DNA of 64,000 nt, taken from contig JAWZSP010000003.1 in NCBI GenBank assembly GCA_034401135.1, forward strand, positions 1,488,001 to 1,552,000, written 5' to 3'. A program made the position numbers and the translations under genes. Source of the stretch: Volutella citrinella. Taxonomy: Eukaryota > Ascomycota > Sordariomycetes > Hypocreales > Nectriaceae. The notes under the pieces are model-generated. The model saw only the letters and a list, made by a program, of their open reading frames with translations. It was not told the DNA's origin and did no database searches. Shown here in pieces: positions 40,236-55,159 of this stretch (position 1 is the first letter of the stretch; each line of letters opens with the position of its first letter).

Positions 40236-42911
40236 GATTTTTTAAAAACTTTTAGATTTATATTTTTTTATTTATTTTTTAAAAAACTTTTAAGCTTTTA
40301 TATAATTATTATAATATTTAAAAAAGAAATATATATTATTTATTAAGTAATCTATTTTAAAACTTAATAATAAAATAATTACTATTTTTTTATAATTTAA
40401 AAAGATAATAAATATAAATAATATTTTTATATAAAATATTTTATTAAAAAGTTAAATAATTTAATTAATTTTATAAGATTTTTAAAAAATTAAAATAATA
40501 TTTAATAATTAAATAAGCTTAATATAAGAAATTATATAAAAAATACTTTTTATTAAAAAGTTTATAATAAATATATATCTAATTATTTTATATTTAATTT
40601 TATATATTATTATATTAATTCTAATTTATAAGATCTATTTAAATATAAGTATATAAACTAATAATAATAAAATTATTATTAAGCTAATACTTATAATTAT
40701 ATAAATTATAATTAATTTAATTATTATAATAAATTATTTTAATTAAAAATAGATTATAATTAAAAACTTAATTTTTAATATAAAATATAATATATTTATT
40801 TTATAATTAGCTTAATTAAATTAAATTTTAAAATAAGATTTATTATATATTTATTTTAATTAAATAATTAATAATATTCTATTTTATATTTTAAATTTTT
40901 TTTAATTTTCTTTAATTTATTAATTAAAAAATTTTAATAATTAAAATAAAGATTTAATTTTAAATATAAAAAAAATTTTATTTAATTTTTATTTATAATT
41001 AAATAATTTTTAAAATTTATATAAGTATTTATTTTTAAAATTATTATTTTATTAATTATAAATTAAAAATTATAAATTATAATATAATATAAAAATATTT
41101 TTTTAATTAAATTATTTAATTATTAAATTTTAAATTTATTAATAAAAATATTTTATAAAATAAATTAAATATAATTAATTATTAATTTAAATAAATAAAA
41201 ATAATAAAATTATTAAATAAAAAAAAGTTAAAAAATAAAAAAAATTATATTAATTTAAAATATTAAATAAATTTATTTTATTTAAGCTATTAATTTAAAT
41301 AGTTTAATTATTAATTTAATTTAATTATTTTATATTATTAATATTTAATTTTATAATAAAGATATATTATATAATATTTATATAAATATAAAAATATAAA
41401 ATATTTTAATAAATAAAATATAAATTAATAATAAATATATAAAAAATTAAAATTAAAATTAACTTTTTTATTAATAAAAAAATAATATTAAATTTTTATA
41501 TTTTAAAATATAAAAAAAAAATAATTAAATATTTTATAATAATTACTTATTTAATAAAAAGTCTTAAATTATATATATTTTTAAAAATTAGTTTTTTATA
41601 TAAATATAAAATACTAATTAATTATTTTAACTTAAGTATTAAATTTAAATTATTTTAAAATTTAATAATAAAAAAAGATTTTTTAAATTTATATAATAAA
41701 CTTTATTTATATAATATATAATATATATTATATTAAAATAATTTTAATAGTATTATATTTATTAATATAAAATAAAAAAAGTCTTTTTAATATATATATA
41801 ATAATTAAAAATAATAAAACTTTTAATTTATTTAAATTAATTAAAACAGTATATAATATAATATTTAAGATTAATATTTTAAAATTAATTATTATTTATT
41901 ATAATAAAAGTAAGCTAATTATAATATAAAAAAAAAGAAAATTATTAAAATCTAATTTTTTAAAAAATAAAAAAAATTAATTATATTAAATTAATACTAA
42001 ATATTTTATAAATAATAAATATATATATTAATTTTAAATTATTAAAAAACTAAAAAAGTATTAATATAAAGCTAATTAAATATAATTTAAAATTAAATAA
42101 AATTAAATTTAATATCTTAAATTATAAAATATTAAAACTAAAATAAATATTATTTATAAAAAGTAAATTTAATATAAAAACTATTAATACTTTTTTAAGA
42201 TATATTAATATTTTTATTTTAATAATAAATAAATTTAATATTTATAAAAATAAAAAAGTTATTTTTATATTAAAAAAATAAAAATATAAATAAGATTTAT
42301 AAAAAGATAATAATAATAAATTAAAATAGTTTAAAAATACTTAATAAGACTAAAAAATAAAGGATTTTTTAATATAACTTATAATAAAATATATATATTA
42401 AAAGGAATATATTTAAAATAAACTAATTTTAATTACTTATTTAATATTTATTATATAATAAATAGTAAATAAAAAACAGTAAAGCTATTATTAATTTTAA
42501 GCTATTAAATAAAGTAATTATATTAAATATTTACTTATTATTAAATTAAATAAATATTATATTAAATATAAAAAAAGTTCTTTTATATATTTAATATTAT
42601 TAAAATTCTTTTTAATTTTTATTTTATAAAATATATAAAAATAAAATAATTATTATATTTAAATAAGGCTTTAAAATATTTAATATAGCTTTAATATAAC
42701 TTAAAAAGTTATTAATATTTACTTAATAATATATAAATATATTATTTTATAAATATTATAAATCTATTTAAATATATATTAATAATATTCTAATTTTCTT
42801 TAATTTTAAGAAAATATATATAAAATACTTAAGAATTATATTAAATATTTTAAAAAAGAACTAATTATATATATTTTAATAAAAAAGTCTTTTATTAAAT
42901 ATCTTAATATA
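40236..42911. other. Unassigned, extremely AT-rich tract
   Basis: About 2.7 kb with almost no C or G and no recognisable coding signature, LTR or simple array. It was the target of B2 insertion (TSD ATATA at 42907-42911). Probably transposon debris past recognition. Confidence 0.55.
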
Positions 42912-43110
42912 TATAAAGAGATAGCTAAGAGCTTAAAGTTAGGGAAGAGTATACCTTTAAGGTTAGGCTAGTATATTAACTTTTACTTAAAGTCTTCTAT
43001 CTTATATATAAACTTAATAAAAGCTTACTAAGCCCTTAGTAGTTAGTTAGCTAGACTAAGGTTTCCCTACTAGTGCGCTAACTATACTAGTTATAACTAG
43101 GTTCTTATAA
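42912..43110 (-). repeat. Family B LTR (3' LTR of B2)
   Basis: 199 bp, minus orientation, from TATAAAGAGATAGC to GGTTCTTATA. The interior next to it keeps the block TAGGGCGCGCTCTTAGCCC near 43126-43144, a rare CpG-bearing remnant also present in B3 and B4. Confidence 0.92.
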
Positions 43111-43659
43111 TTGCCTTATTATAAATAGGGCGCGCTCTTAGCCCTGCTTTACTATATATATAGTCTATATATATCTAGCCTTTATAATAATAATAACTTA
43201 TTAGTTTATTATTTTTTAAATCTTTAACCCTTCTATATATTATTATTAAGTTACTACTTTCTTATTAACTTTTTACTATAATACTTAGTTTTTTTTTTTC
43301 TTTTATAAGATTATTAATCTTATTTTTAAATTTTTAGCTCTTATTATACTATTATTAATATTATAATAATACTTTTTTAAATTAAAAATATTTTATTAAT
43401 ATTTATTTTTAATAAATAAAAGGGTTTTACTAAAACTTATATTAATAAAGTATTATATTTTTATTATCTTATCTCTACTAATTATAATCTTTTAATTAAG
43501 TACTATTATAATAATAATAAAAAATATTATATTATTAATAAAATAGATAAAGCTAAGTACTAGGTAGTATATTACTAAGCCTTTACTTAAATATTTTTTA
43601 ACTTTATCTTAGATCTTAATTAAGCTTTATAACTTAGTTTAGGCTTATTAAAATACTTT

Positions 43660-44430
43660 TAAGAATATTAATTATTATTATACTCTTATTAAAAGTTATA
43701 TAGATTTTATCTTTACTAACTATTATAATACTTTCCTAGATATAATAAATATTTATATTAAGGCTTAGAAGTTTTTTTAAAAAATTATTATAAACTTAAT
43801 AAATATTTATAGTATTAATCTTAAAATTATACTTATATAATAGCAGTTTTAAAAAACTAGCTCTATCTAAAAGCTACTAATTATTATAATCTTATAAAAT
43901 ATAAGTCAAGCTTTTACTATATTTTTACTATTTTTAATTTTTTTTTATTTTAAGTATAAATAATTTCTTTTATTAATATTATTACTTATACTAAGACTAT
44001 TTAATTAATATATATTTAAGATAATTCTATTATTATAAGTATTAATAAAGCCTTAAAAGTTTTTAATTTTATAATTATATAAAAGGAAACTTTCTTAAGT
44101 AAGGCTAATTAATTAATAAGCCTTCCCTAGGCTTATTATACTCTTTATTCTTAATATATAGAGTAAGTAATACTAAAGTATTTAATTTAATATACTTATT
44201 TAAAATTAATTTATTATTTTAAATAAAATAGGCTTTTATTAGCTTAATAATATTATAATACTACTTTTATAATAAAATAAGTAGTTAATAATAATAATAA
44301 ACTTTTAGTAAATTTTTTTAATAAGAATAGCTTTATTCTTAGTAATAATATTAATAATAGTAATAATATTAATAATAAAGGTAATAGTAGTAATAGTAAT
44401 AGTAATAGTATATAGAGTATATAGGATTTA
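43660..44430 (+). pseudogene. Possible ORF antisense to pol near the 3' LTR (B2 copy)
   Basis: In the ~1.55 kb between the 3' LTR and the chromodomain one plus-strand frame is protein-like over about 770 nt. It passes through LEVFLKNYYKLNKYL near 43765, then LKATNYYNLIKYKSSF near 43870-43920, and ends in an Asn/Ser run at about 44290-44410 that would have been acidic (Asp/Ser) before RIP. Stops are only TAA/TAG. It runs opposite to pol. No start or family could be fixed. An extra antisense ORF would be unusual for a fungal chromovirus; the alternative is a non-coding 3' region. Confidence 0.38.
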
Positions 44431-44659
44431 TTTAGCTTTTTATTTATAGCTTTTTAAAAAAGTATTAAAAAGTATTTTAAAATATCTTAGTTTTAGCTAC
44501 TTATAATAATAGTTTATTTTATTTTTAATAATAACTTAGTTTTTAAATATAAATTTAGTTATTTTATTTTAAGCCTTTATAATATTAGAGTTTAAATTAG
44601 AGTTTTAATATAATATTATTATATATTTATTAAATCTTTAATAATTACTTATTATTATC

Positions 44660-47600
44660 TTATTTTTTATAAAATTATTTAACTTACTTATAATATATTT
44701 ATAATTTCTTTTTTATATTTACTAAGTACTTTTTTAACTCTTATATATTATATTTTACTAGCTAACCTAGCTATTTAATTTAATAAAAAGTATTATTACT
44801 ATCTTATTTATATATAATAATTTTTTTTACTTTTTACTTTTCTTTCTTTTTTTTAAAATTAAAAAGATTATTTAATATATATTTACTTATAACCTTATTA
44901 TTCTAGGGTTCTAGTAATATAATTAATATAATATTATATATTTTTATATATTTACTTAATAAGGCTACTTAATAAGCTTATTTATTATATTACTTAATAA
45001 TCTTAATATATATAAAGTATAGTACTAACTTCTTATTTTTAAAATAAAAATTCTATATATTAAGGCTAACTATTTAGCTTTTTATATATACCTACTCTTA
45101 GTAATACTTATTATAATACTTAGCTTATACTTTTATAATTATTTATTAATATTATATAGCTTTTTACTATATTTTTATAATCTTTTTTATATATTTTTAT
45201 ATATTTTTAACTTTTATTTTTAATATATATAGTATATATTTAATAATATATAAGTAATAGTTTATAAATACTTTAATTAGTAATATATTAATAATACTAT
45301 ACTTATTATTATTATATATAAATTCTACTTTTTAAAAATATACTATTTAATTCTATAAAAACTTTTTAATATATATTTATAAGTACTTTTCTAGTATTTA
45401 GTTTAACCTTTTTATTTATCTATTTATTTATAAATAATATATTATAAATAGTTAGTATTTAATAGTTTATTTTATTATTAAATTAGCTTAGAATTAGCTT
45501 ATAAAGAGCTTATTTTTATTATTAATAATCTTTTTTAAAATATTATATTTATATTTAAAGTATTTATAAAAAATACCTACTAATTATATAATATTTAGCT
45601 ACTTTATTATTAAAATAAAAAGTATATATTTAATTATTTTATAAATAATTATTAGGATTATATTTACTAACTTACTATCTAGCTATATATTTTATAATAA
45701 GCTAATAATAAAATTTATATTAATTTCTTAAAAAGGATATAATAGTAATAGTAATATTTATAATTTATTATAAAGCTAATATTTTAGTATATATATACTT
45801 TAATATAGATTATAGGTTTTTATATACTTTTAGATATTCTTAAAAAAGTTAATTTAATAGAATTTTTATAAAATTAATTTTAAAGTCTTTATAACTCTTA
45901 TATATTCTAATCTTAGGTTATTATAATATTTATAAAAGATCTCTTACTTTAAGGATTTTTTTTTTAAAATTATAAGCTTATTTTTAAAAAATAAGATATT
46001 ATCTTAATTAACCTAATAGTTTTTCTTTTTAGTATTAATATATAATACCTTTATATAAGCTATATATTCTAAGTTAGTAATTTATAGCTTTTAAATTAAT
46101 ACTTCTAGCTTATAAAATAACTATATTAAAAATACTATTTTACTTTTTATAAGTTTTTTTATAATAGAGTATAAAATATATTAATTTAGAATAATAATCC
46201 TAGCTTTATTTAAGTCCTTAGTATATTTTTTATAAATATTATTTTAAAAAGTTAATATTATAAATATATTACTTTTTATTAATTTTCTTAGTATATTTTT
46301 TTAGCTTTTAGTAATTATAATATATATTATATATTATAATAGCTTATTTAAGAAGCTATATTATAAAAATAAGAAAGTTTTTAATTCCTAAATTTAAAAT
46401 AGCTTAGCTAGATTAGTTTTTACTATCTAAATAAATACTTTTATTATTTTAGTTTTACTTTTATAACTTATAATTATTTACTATAAGTCTAGTAATAGGT
46501 TCTTAATAAGATTTAATTTATAAGCTAAACTTAGTAATATATTACTATAAGTAGGCTAACTTTTAGTATAATCTAGCCTTTTTAATAAGCTATTTATTAA
46601 ATTATTTACTTTAAAGTAGTATTTTATTTTAAAATTAAATTCTAAGAGCTAATATACTTATCTAATTAGTTTTTTTTAAAGATCTTTTATTAAAGCTTTA
46701 AGAATTTATTATAATACTTTATAATCTATAAGTAGAGTAAACTGCTTTAATAGTTTTTATAAATAGTAGTTTTAGTATTTTAAGAATTCTAAGACTATTA
46801 AAAGCTCTTATTAACTAATACTTTATCTATTCTTTATTTCTAATAGTTTATATAAGAAGTATATAACTAGATATTATTAATTATTATATAATTAAGTAAG
46901 GATACTTATAATTACTTTAATTAAAGTATTAGTTTTTATTTTTATAAGTAATATAGGGTCTTAATATTAAAAAATAATTATAAAAATAAAGGCTTATTTT
47001 AATAGTTTAAAAACTATTATAATACTTTTTAATTATTAAAATTCTTTTACTTTTTTTTTTTAATAACTACTTTTTAGTAGATTTATTATTAAAGATATTA
47101 TTATAAAATAATAAAAAATAAACTTTTAGTAAAAGTTATAAAATCTTAAGAAGACTTAGAGTTTTTATATTAATATAAGTAGTTTTTATTTAATAATAGA
47201 TTAGATTTATTCTAGCTTTATTTTAATACCTTTTTATATAATATAATAACCTAAGAAAGTTACTTTTTATTAATAAAAAGAGTATTTTAATAGTTTAATA
47301 TAAAACTATAGAGCTTATAGCTTTTTTAAGACTTAATATAAGTATTTAATATATTTTTTATTTATTTAAGAATAAATAATAATATTATCTAAGTATATAA
47401 TATAGTATATATTTAATAGTTTAATAAGTACTTAATATATATATACTTAGAATATTATTAATATATTAATATAACTAAAAAGTATTATATTATATTTAAA
47501 ATAATTATATTATCTTTAGAATACTATTTTCTAGTAGTTACTTTTTTTAATTTAAATATAATAATATATATTTTAAAAGTTAATTATAAATATTTATTTA

Positions 47601-49650
47601 ATATAAAAAAGGCAGTCTAATAGCTTACTAATTAATAATAAGAAGTATTAGTTTTTTATAATAACTATATTAAGCTTCTAATAGTTTATATATAAATATA
47701 AAGTCCTATCTTTTTTAAGAATAAATAAAATAAAAGTACTTATAAAGCTTTTACTTTTATTAATATAGCTTATTATTTATTATTTTATAAAATACTTTAA
47801 AATATTTTATTTCTTTTTTTATTTAAAAAATAGAAAGGCTTAAATAAGAATATCTTACTTTTTTATATATTAATTATATATTTTATATTTAGTAAAAATA
47901 ATAATTCTTTTACTAACTACTTATTAAATACTTATATAAAGTTTATAAACTTAATAAGTAATAATATTATTTAGTTTAAGGGTTTTTTACTTAAGAATAC
48001 TATTTTATAATCCTTATTTAAAGTAGTACTATATATATAAAAAATATAGGCCTTTTTTTATTATTTTATAATTTTAAATATAAAGGATTTTAAGTTAATA
48101 ATAGATATAGTATTATATTATTATATATAAGTAGTTATTAAAATAAAGATACTTTTTTAACTTATTAAATTATTAAATAAAAGTAAGTTATTAAAGCTTT
48201 TAGGTCAGTTTATATTAATAAAATTATAGTAGATTTTATATAGCTAATTATATTTATTAATTAAAAAGAATCTAATTCTATATATTTAATTACTTTTCTA
48301 ATTAGTAATACCTTACTAATTTTATAATTTAAAGACCTTAGTTTTTATAAATAATTAAAGACCTATTTATAAGCCTAGATAATTACTTATAAAATTAACT
48401 TATATATAAATATCTATATTTATAATAACTTATTACTTTTAATATCTTTAAATAATAATTATATTACTTTTAACTATTTAGCTAATTAGGATAGTAATAG
48501 TAGGTTTAGGTACTTATAATACTACTTTATTATTAATACCTATTTATTTTTTATAAAATTATTAATTAATAATTAAAATATAAATTTTATATATTATAAC
48601 TTTTAATAATATAACTAATATAAAAGTTATTAAGATTAATTTATTTTAGTATTTCTTTATAAAATAATTAGTATTTTTATAATTAAGGCGCTTATAATAA
48701 TAATATTATAATTTCTATAAATTAGCTTTTTAAGGTTTTTTTTATATATAAGTACCTTAGTTAGAGTTTTATTAAAATTAATCTCTTTTTTTTTTTTTAA
48801 ATTATATTTTAGCTTATATTTTTTTAAATTAGTATTTAGTTTTATATAGTTTAATATATATTTATAGTAATTTATTAAAATATTACTATTTATTATACTA
48901 AAATAAATCTAGATCTACTTAACCTTATTAATAATATTTTAAATATTTAGTAAATTAATTATTTATTAATTAATCTTATTATATAAGTCTTTTTTTAAGT
49001 AATAATAAAAGTAGTATATTATTATTAAGTTATTATTAAGTCTTTATATATTTAAAAATATATAAGTTATTTTTTAAGTTTAAAAAAACTTTAATAATAA
49101 TTTACTAACTTTTTAATAATAAGCCTTAAGTTTATTATAAAATTACTATTCTTTTAAATATAAGTTAATATATTACTATTATATAAACTTAATAAAGTTA
49201 TTCTATATAAAGTTTTTATTTACTAAGCTTTTAATATATATTTACTAAGCTTATTATTTTTTATAATATATTTATATTTATATTTAATAGATTTTTTATA
49301 TTATAAAAGTATATTTTTAAAAACTATTTTTTATTTTAATTATTTTAATTTAATTATTAATAATAATATTATTATTATCTTCTTAAAGTATTTTATAATT
49401 ATATTTTAAAAGTTATTTATATTTATACTCTTTTAGTAAGTATTTAGTAATTAATTAATAAATAAGCTTATTTTAGTTTATTATCTATTAAAAGATTATA
49501 ATTATTAATAAGTTACTTAGTTTAGCTTATATATTTAGAACTAGTTTATCTTTAATAAAAAGTATTAATTAGTCTTTATTTAATAATTATAGTTAGTTTA
49601 ATAGAAAAAGGGTAGTAATTTATATAATAGTTAGCAACTACTTATCTTAT
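44660..49650 (-). pseudogene. B2 Gag-Pol remnant with RT active site
   Basis: On the minus strand, 47395 down to 47369 reads Y-L-D-N-I-I-I-Y-S, i.e. YLDDIVIYS of gypsy RTs with the second Asp codon turned to AAT. Downstream it gives RSLQGF.NFY-like sequence near 47130-47150, again typical of Ty3/gypsy. Integrase and the chromodomain lie further left by collinearity with B1 (chromodomain about 44670-44840). Upstream, at about 49.1-49.65 kb, a Gag-like stretch is plausible but carries no zinc knuckle that I could read. Every frame is closed by RIP-type stops. Confidence 0.8.
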
Positions 49651-49714
49651 AAAAAAACAGGCTGCTTATATATAAATATACTTAGAACTAGTTTTTATAA
49701 AAAAGTAAAAAAAT

Positions 49715-49912
49715 TATAAGAAGATAGCTAAAAGCTTAAAGCTAAAAAAGAATATATTTTTAAAATTAAGTTAGTATATTAACTTTTACTTAAAGTCTTT
49801 TATTTTATATATAAGCTTAGTAAAAGCTTACTAAGCTTTTAGTAGTTAATTAATTAGACTAAGGTTTCCTTATTAATATATTAATTATACTAATTATAAC
49901 TAAGTTCTTATA
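49715..49912 (-). repeat. Family B LTR (5' LTR of B2)
   Basis: 198 bp, minus orientation, TATAAGAAGATAGC...GTTCTTATA, followed by the duplication ATATA. Confidence 0.92.
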
Positions 49913-49917
49913 ATATA

Positions 49918-52900
49918 TTATTACTTAGATATATTATAAATAATAATAAAACTTATAAAGTTAATAATAAAATAGTAGCTTTTTAAATACTTATTTATTT
50001 TATAAATTTTATTAATTTTAAAACTTATATTAATATAAAAAGTTTTTTATAAACAAGTATCTTTTAATATAATATTTAAATCTAATAGTTTTAAAATAAA
50101 AAATATATAATTATTATAATAAAAAAAATAAGATTTTTAAATTAAAATAAATTAAATAAATATAAAAGCTAAAAGTAATAAGTATTAAATTTAATTTAAT
50201 TTTTAAAAAATAAAAAATAATTAAAAATTTAAAAATTTATAAAATTATTTATATAATAATTACTTTATATAATATTATAATTTTAATTAATACTTTTTTT
50301 TAAATTAAATATATATAAAAAAATTAGTTTATTTATTTTTTAATTTTATTATAAGATAAAACTTTTTTATTATAAAAATATTTTTTTAATAAAGCTATAA
50401 TTAGTATTATTTTTATTAAAATTAATATTAAATATATAAAAATAATATAACTTAATAAAAGCTAAAATCGCTATAATTATATAAGGAATTTTAAAAATTA
50501 TATAAAATAATATAATTTAATTAAAACTTTAATATTATTATTACTTATATTATAATAAAAAAGAGTATAATATATATTTTACTTATAATAATAAATCTAA
50601 ATAAGACTAATTTAAAGTTAATAATAATAATAAATTATTTATTTTAACTTAATTTAAGAATATTATATATTTTAATTATATTAAATATTATATTAAATAT
50701 ATTATTAAGATTATAAATAAAAGAATTAAATTATTAAAAAGTAAGTAAAAATAATTTTAATAAATTAAAATCTTATATAATTTTAAAAAGATATATTATA
50801 ATTAAGATAGTACTTATATTTAAATTATTATCTTAAATTATAAAAAAGTATAACTAAGACTCTTATTTTAAAAAAAATTAAAAACTCTATTTAGTAATAA
50901 TAAGGTTAAAAAAGGTTATTTTTTATTATATTTAAGCCTTATTTAAATAAACTTTTCTATTATATTATTATTATTAAGAAATTATAACTTTATATTTTTA
51001 AGTTAATAATTATATCTATTTTAAAATAAGTATATAATAATAAGTATTATTTTAAAATATATATATAATAATAAATATTATTTTAAGATTTATAAAATAT
51101 TAATAACCTTATAAATATTTTTATAAAATTAATAAGCTAATATATAAGTTTATTAATTATTATTTTAAATATAAGAAAAATATTATAAATAAGTAATTAA
51201 GTTTTAAAAAACTATACTAATAATAATAATTATTTTATAACTATATTATATAATTATAATAAATTTTATTAAAAAAACTAATTAAAAAATACTAATTTAT
51301 TTTATTTTTATTAAATTATATATATTAATTTATATTTTATTAAAAAATATAATCTTAATATTAAGAAATAACTTATATATAGCTAAAAAAATAAACTAAA
51401 ATAATTACTTATAATTTATTAATATTTAATTAAAGTATATTATAATAAATTATAAATAACTAAGATTTAAAATTTATATTTAAGATAAAAATAATTATAT
51501 TTTATAAATTTAATATAAAATTCCTTATATTAATAATTTCTTATTATTAAATAAATAGAATCTTTAAATAAAAAAATTAAATAATAAAAATAATAATATA
51601 TTATAATATTATTATAAATCTAAATATATTATAAATAAATCTTTTACTTATTTTATAATTTAATTTTAATAATATATATTTTTAAATCTTTAAATACTTA
51701 TTAAATAAAATAATCTATATTTTTTATTTATAAATATTATTAATTTTATTAATATTATTAATAAAATTAATAATAAAATATTTAAAAAAAATAGAATTTT
51801 TTTATAAAAAAGTCTATTAATATAAAATAGAATTCTTTATTAATATAATTATAATATATATTAATATTTAATATAATAATAAATATAAATTAATTAAAAT
51901 TAATAAAAAAATATTATATATTTTAGACTTTATAAAAAATATTATTTATATAATAAATTATTTAAAAAATAATTATAAATCAAAACTAGATTATTTAAAA
52001 TACTTTAATAAGGATATTTATTAATATTTAAGTTAGATATATTATTATATTAATAAATATATTTAATTATTAATATAATATACTTATAAAAGCTATATTA
52101 AAAAAAATAAAGACCTTTATTTATATATAACTTTAATACTTTTATAAATTAAATTAAATAAAAATATAAATGAAAATATAAATATATAAAAAATAAATAA
52201 AAAATAAAATAAAATAATAAATTAAAATTAACTTAATATAAAAAAAGCTAAAAATATATTTCTTTATTAAATATATAAAAATATAATATTAATTAAAATA
52301 GATTCTTTTTAAAAATTTAATTAAAAAATATATACTTTAAATAAAATCTAACTTATTAAATAATAAAATTTATAAAAAAAAAGCTAGTTATATTAAAAGA
52401 ATTATAAGTATAATATTTAAATATATATATATAAATATAAAAAATAATTAAACTCTTATTATTAAAATAAGATTTTTATTAAAAAGAATTTAAAAAATAT
52501 ATTTATTTTATTTCTTTTTTATATTAATACTTTATATTAAAGATATTCTTTATTATATTAGAAATACTATTATTTATAATAAAAATACTTCTTTTTATAT
52601 AAAATATATTATTATAATTAGCTTAAAATATAATTATAATTAATTATAATAAAATAAAAGAAAAAATATATAAAAATAAATTTAATAAATAATAACTTAA
52701 GTTTATTAATAATAGACTTCTTTAATTAATAAATTAACTAGCTATTATATATATATTAATAATAATTATATTATTAAAAATATTTAAAACTATCTTTTTT
52801 ATATTTTTATATTATAAAAAGTTAATTTATATCTAATATTATATTATTACTTTTATTATTATATTTTTAAATATAAAACTACTTATTAATAATAATAATA

Positions 52901-53405
52901 TTATATTATAATTTTTTATAAAATATTTTAAGTTTTATAATAAGCTTAATAACTTATTATAATATAATTTATATCTTTTATAATAAAGTTTATAAACTTT
53001 TAGCTAAACCTTATTTTAAAGTAAAATAAAGTAATAGGCTTATAACTTATTATATTTAATAATATAACTAAAACTCTTAGTAACTTATTTAATAATATTC
53101 TTTAAATATAAAATTATAATATAAAGAAATAACTTATAAAACTATATAAACTTAAATATATTTAAATTATATATTTTAAAACTCTAAGTATAATTTTTAA
53201 TTAATTAATAAAGATTTAATAAAAATAATATTAAAAATATATACTCTATTTTAAGCATTTTTATTTATATAAACTACTAAATTAATAAAATAAATACTAA
53301 ATTTATTAAAATTAAATATTTAAATAATTAATTAAATTTAAGTTTTAAGTTATAAATTTTAAAATAAGTAATATAAATTAGTAATAAGAAATTTAAGCTT
53401 AAATA
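49918..53405. other. Unassigned, extremely AT-rich tract
   Basis: About 3.5 kb with very low C and G. No RT, integrase or transposase motif and no family A or B LTR was found. Short A- and T-runs and AAT/TAAT-rich stretches are everywhere and carry no clear periodicity. Likely an old transposon nest. Confidence 0.55.
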
Positions 53406-53602
53406 TATAAAAAAATAGCTAAGAGCTAAAACTAAAGAAAAGTATACACTTTAAGTTAGGCTAGTATATTTATTTTTACTTAAAGTCTTTTATTTTATAT
53501 ATAAGCTTAGTAAAAGCTTATTAAGCTTTTAATAGTTAATTAGCTAAACTAAGATTTTCCTATTAATATACTAATTATACTAATTATAACTAGGTCCTTA
53601 TA
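53406..53602 (-). repeat. Family B LTR (3' LTR of B3)
   Basis: 197 bp, minus orientation, ending GGTCCTTATA. It is followed by interior with the conserved TAGGGCGCGCTTTTAGCCC block near 53619-53637. Confidence 0.92.
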
Positions 53603-54149
53603 ATTACCTTATTATAAATAGGGCGCGCTTTTAGCCCTGCTTTACTATATATATAGTCTATATATATCTAGCCTTTATAATAATAATAATAACCTATTAA
53701 TTTATTATTTTCTAGATTTTTAACTTTTCTATATATTATTATTAAGTTACTACCTTCTTATTAACTTTTTATTATAATATTTAGTTTTTCTTTTTCTTTT
53801 ATAAGATTATTAATCTTATTTTTAAATTTTTAACCCCTACTATATTATTATTAATATTATAATAGTACTTCTCTAAATTAAAAATATTTTATTAATATTT
53901 ATTTTTAATAAATAAGAGGGTTTTATTAAAATTTATATTAATAAAGTACTATATTTTTATTATTTTATTTTTATTAATTATAATCTTTTAATTAAGTATT
54001 ATTATAATAATAATAAGAAATATTATATTATTTATAAAGTAAATAAAGCTAAGTATTAAGTAGTATATTATTAAGTTTTTATTTAAATATTTTCTAATTC
54101 TATTTTAAATCCTAGTTAAGTTTTATAACTTAGCTTAAGCTTATTAAAA

Positions 54150-54922
54150 TATCCTTAAAAATATTAATTATTATTATACTTTTACTAAAAGTTATATAGA
54201 TTTTATTTTTATTAGCTATTATAATACTTTTTTAAATATAATAAATACTTATATTAAAACTTAGAAGTTTTTTTAAAAAATTATTATAAACTTAGTAAAT
54301 ACTTATAATATTAATACTAAGATTATATTTATATAATAGTAGTTTTAAAAAACTAATTTTATTTAAAAACTATTAATTATTATAATTTTATAAAATATAA
54401 ATTAAGTTTTTATTATACTTTTATTATTTTTAATTTTTTTTTATTATAAGTATAGATAATTTCTTTTATTAATACTATTATTTATACTAAAGCTACTTAA
54501 TTAATATATATTTAAGATAATTCTATTATTATAAGTATTAATAAAGTCTTAAAGGCTTTTAATCTTATAATTAAGTATAAGGAAACTTTTTTAAATAAGG
54601 TAAATTAATTAATAAGCTTTTTTTAAGCTTATTATACTTTTTATTCTTAATATATAAAGTAAGTAGTACTAAAGTACCTAATTTAATATATTTACTTAAA
54701 GCTAATTTATTATTTTAAATAAAGTAGATCTTTATTAACTTAATAATATTATAATATTACTTTTATAATAGGATAAGTAATTAATAATAATAATAAGCTT
54801 TTAATAGATTTTTTTAATAAAAATAGCTCTATTCTTAGTAATAATATTAATAATAATAATAATATTAATAATAAAGATAATAATAATAATAGTAATAATA
54901 GTAATATATAGAATATATAATA
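54150..54922 (+). pseudogene. Possible antisense ORF remnant (B3 copy)
   Basis: Collinear with 43660-44430 in B2, including the Asn/Ser-coding run near 54835-54905. The run is shorter by a few codons than in B2, so it varies between copies as low-complexity coding repeats do. More heavily converted than B2. Confidence 0.35.
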
Positions 54923-55159
54923 TCTATTTAGCTTTTTACTTATAGTTTTTTAAAAAAGTATTAAAAAATATTTTAAAATATCTTAATTTTAACTACTTAT
55001 AGTAATAATTTATTTTATTTTTAATAATAGTTTAGTTTTTAAATATAAATCTAATTACTTTATTTTAAGCCCTTATAATATTAAAATTTAAATTAGAGTT
55101 TTAATAAAGTATTATTATATATTTATTAAATTTTTAGTAATTACTTATTATTATCCTAC

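Larger units (their letters stand above)
42907..49917 (-). mobile_element. Ty3/gypsy chromovirus B2, full-length, TSD ATATA
   Basis: The element runs 42912-49912 (7001 bp), with LTRs 42912-43110 and 49715-49912. The duplication ATATA is at 42907-42911 and 49913-49917. Coding strand is minus: Gag at about 49.65-48.5 kb, RT near 47.4 kb, integrase and chromodomain down to about 44.67 kb, then ~1.55 kb before the 3' LTR at the left. Frames are all broken. It is the reference copy for family B in this window because both ends and the duplication are intact. Confidence 0.92.
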
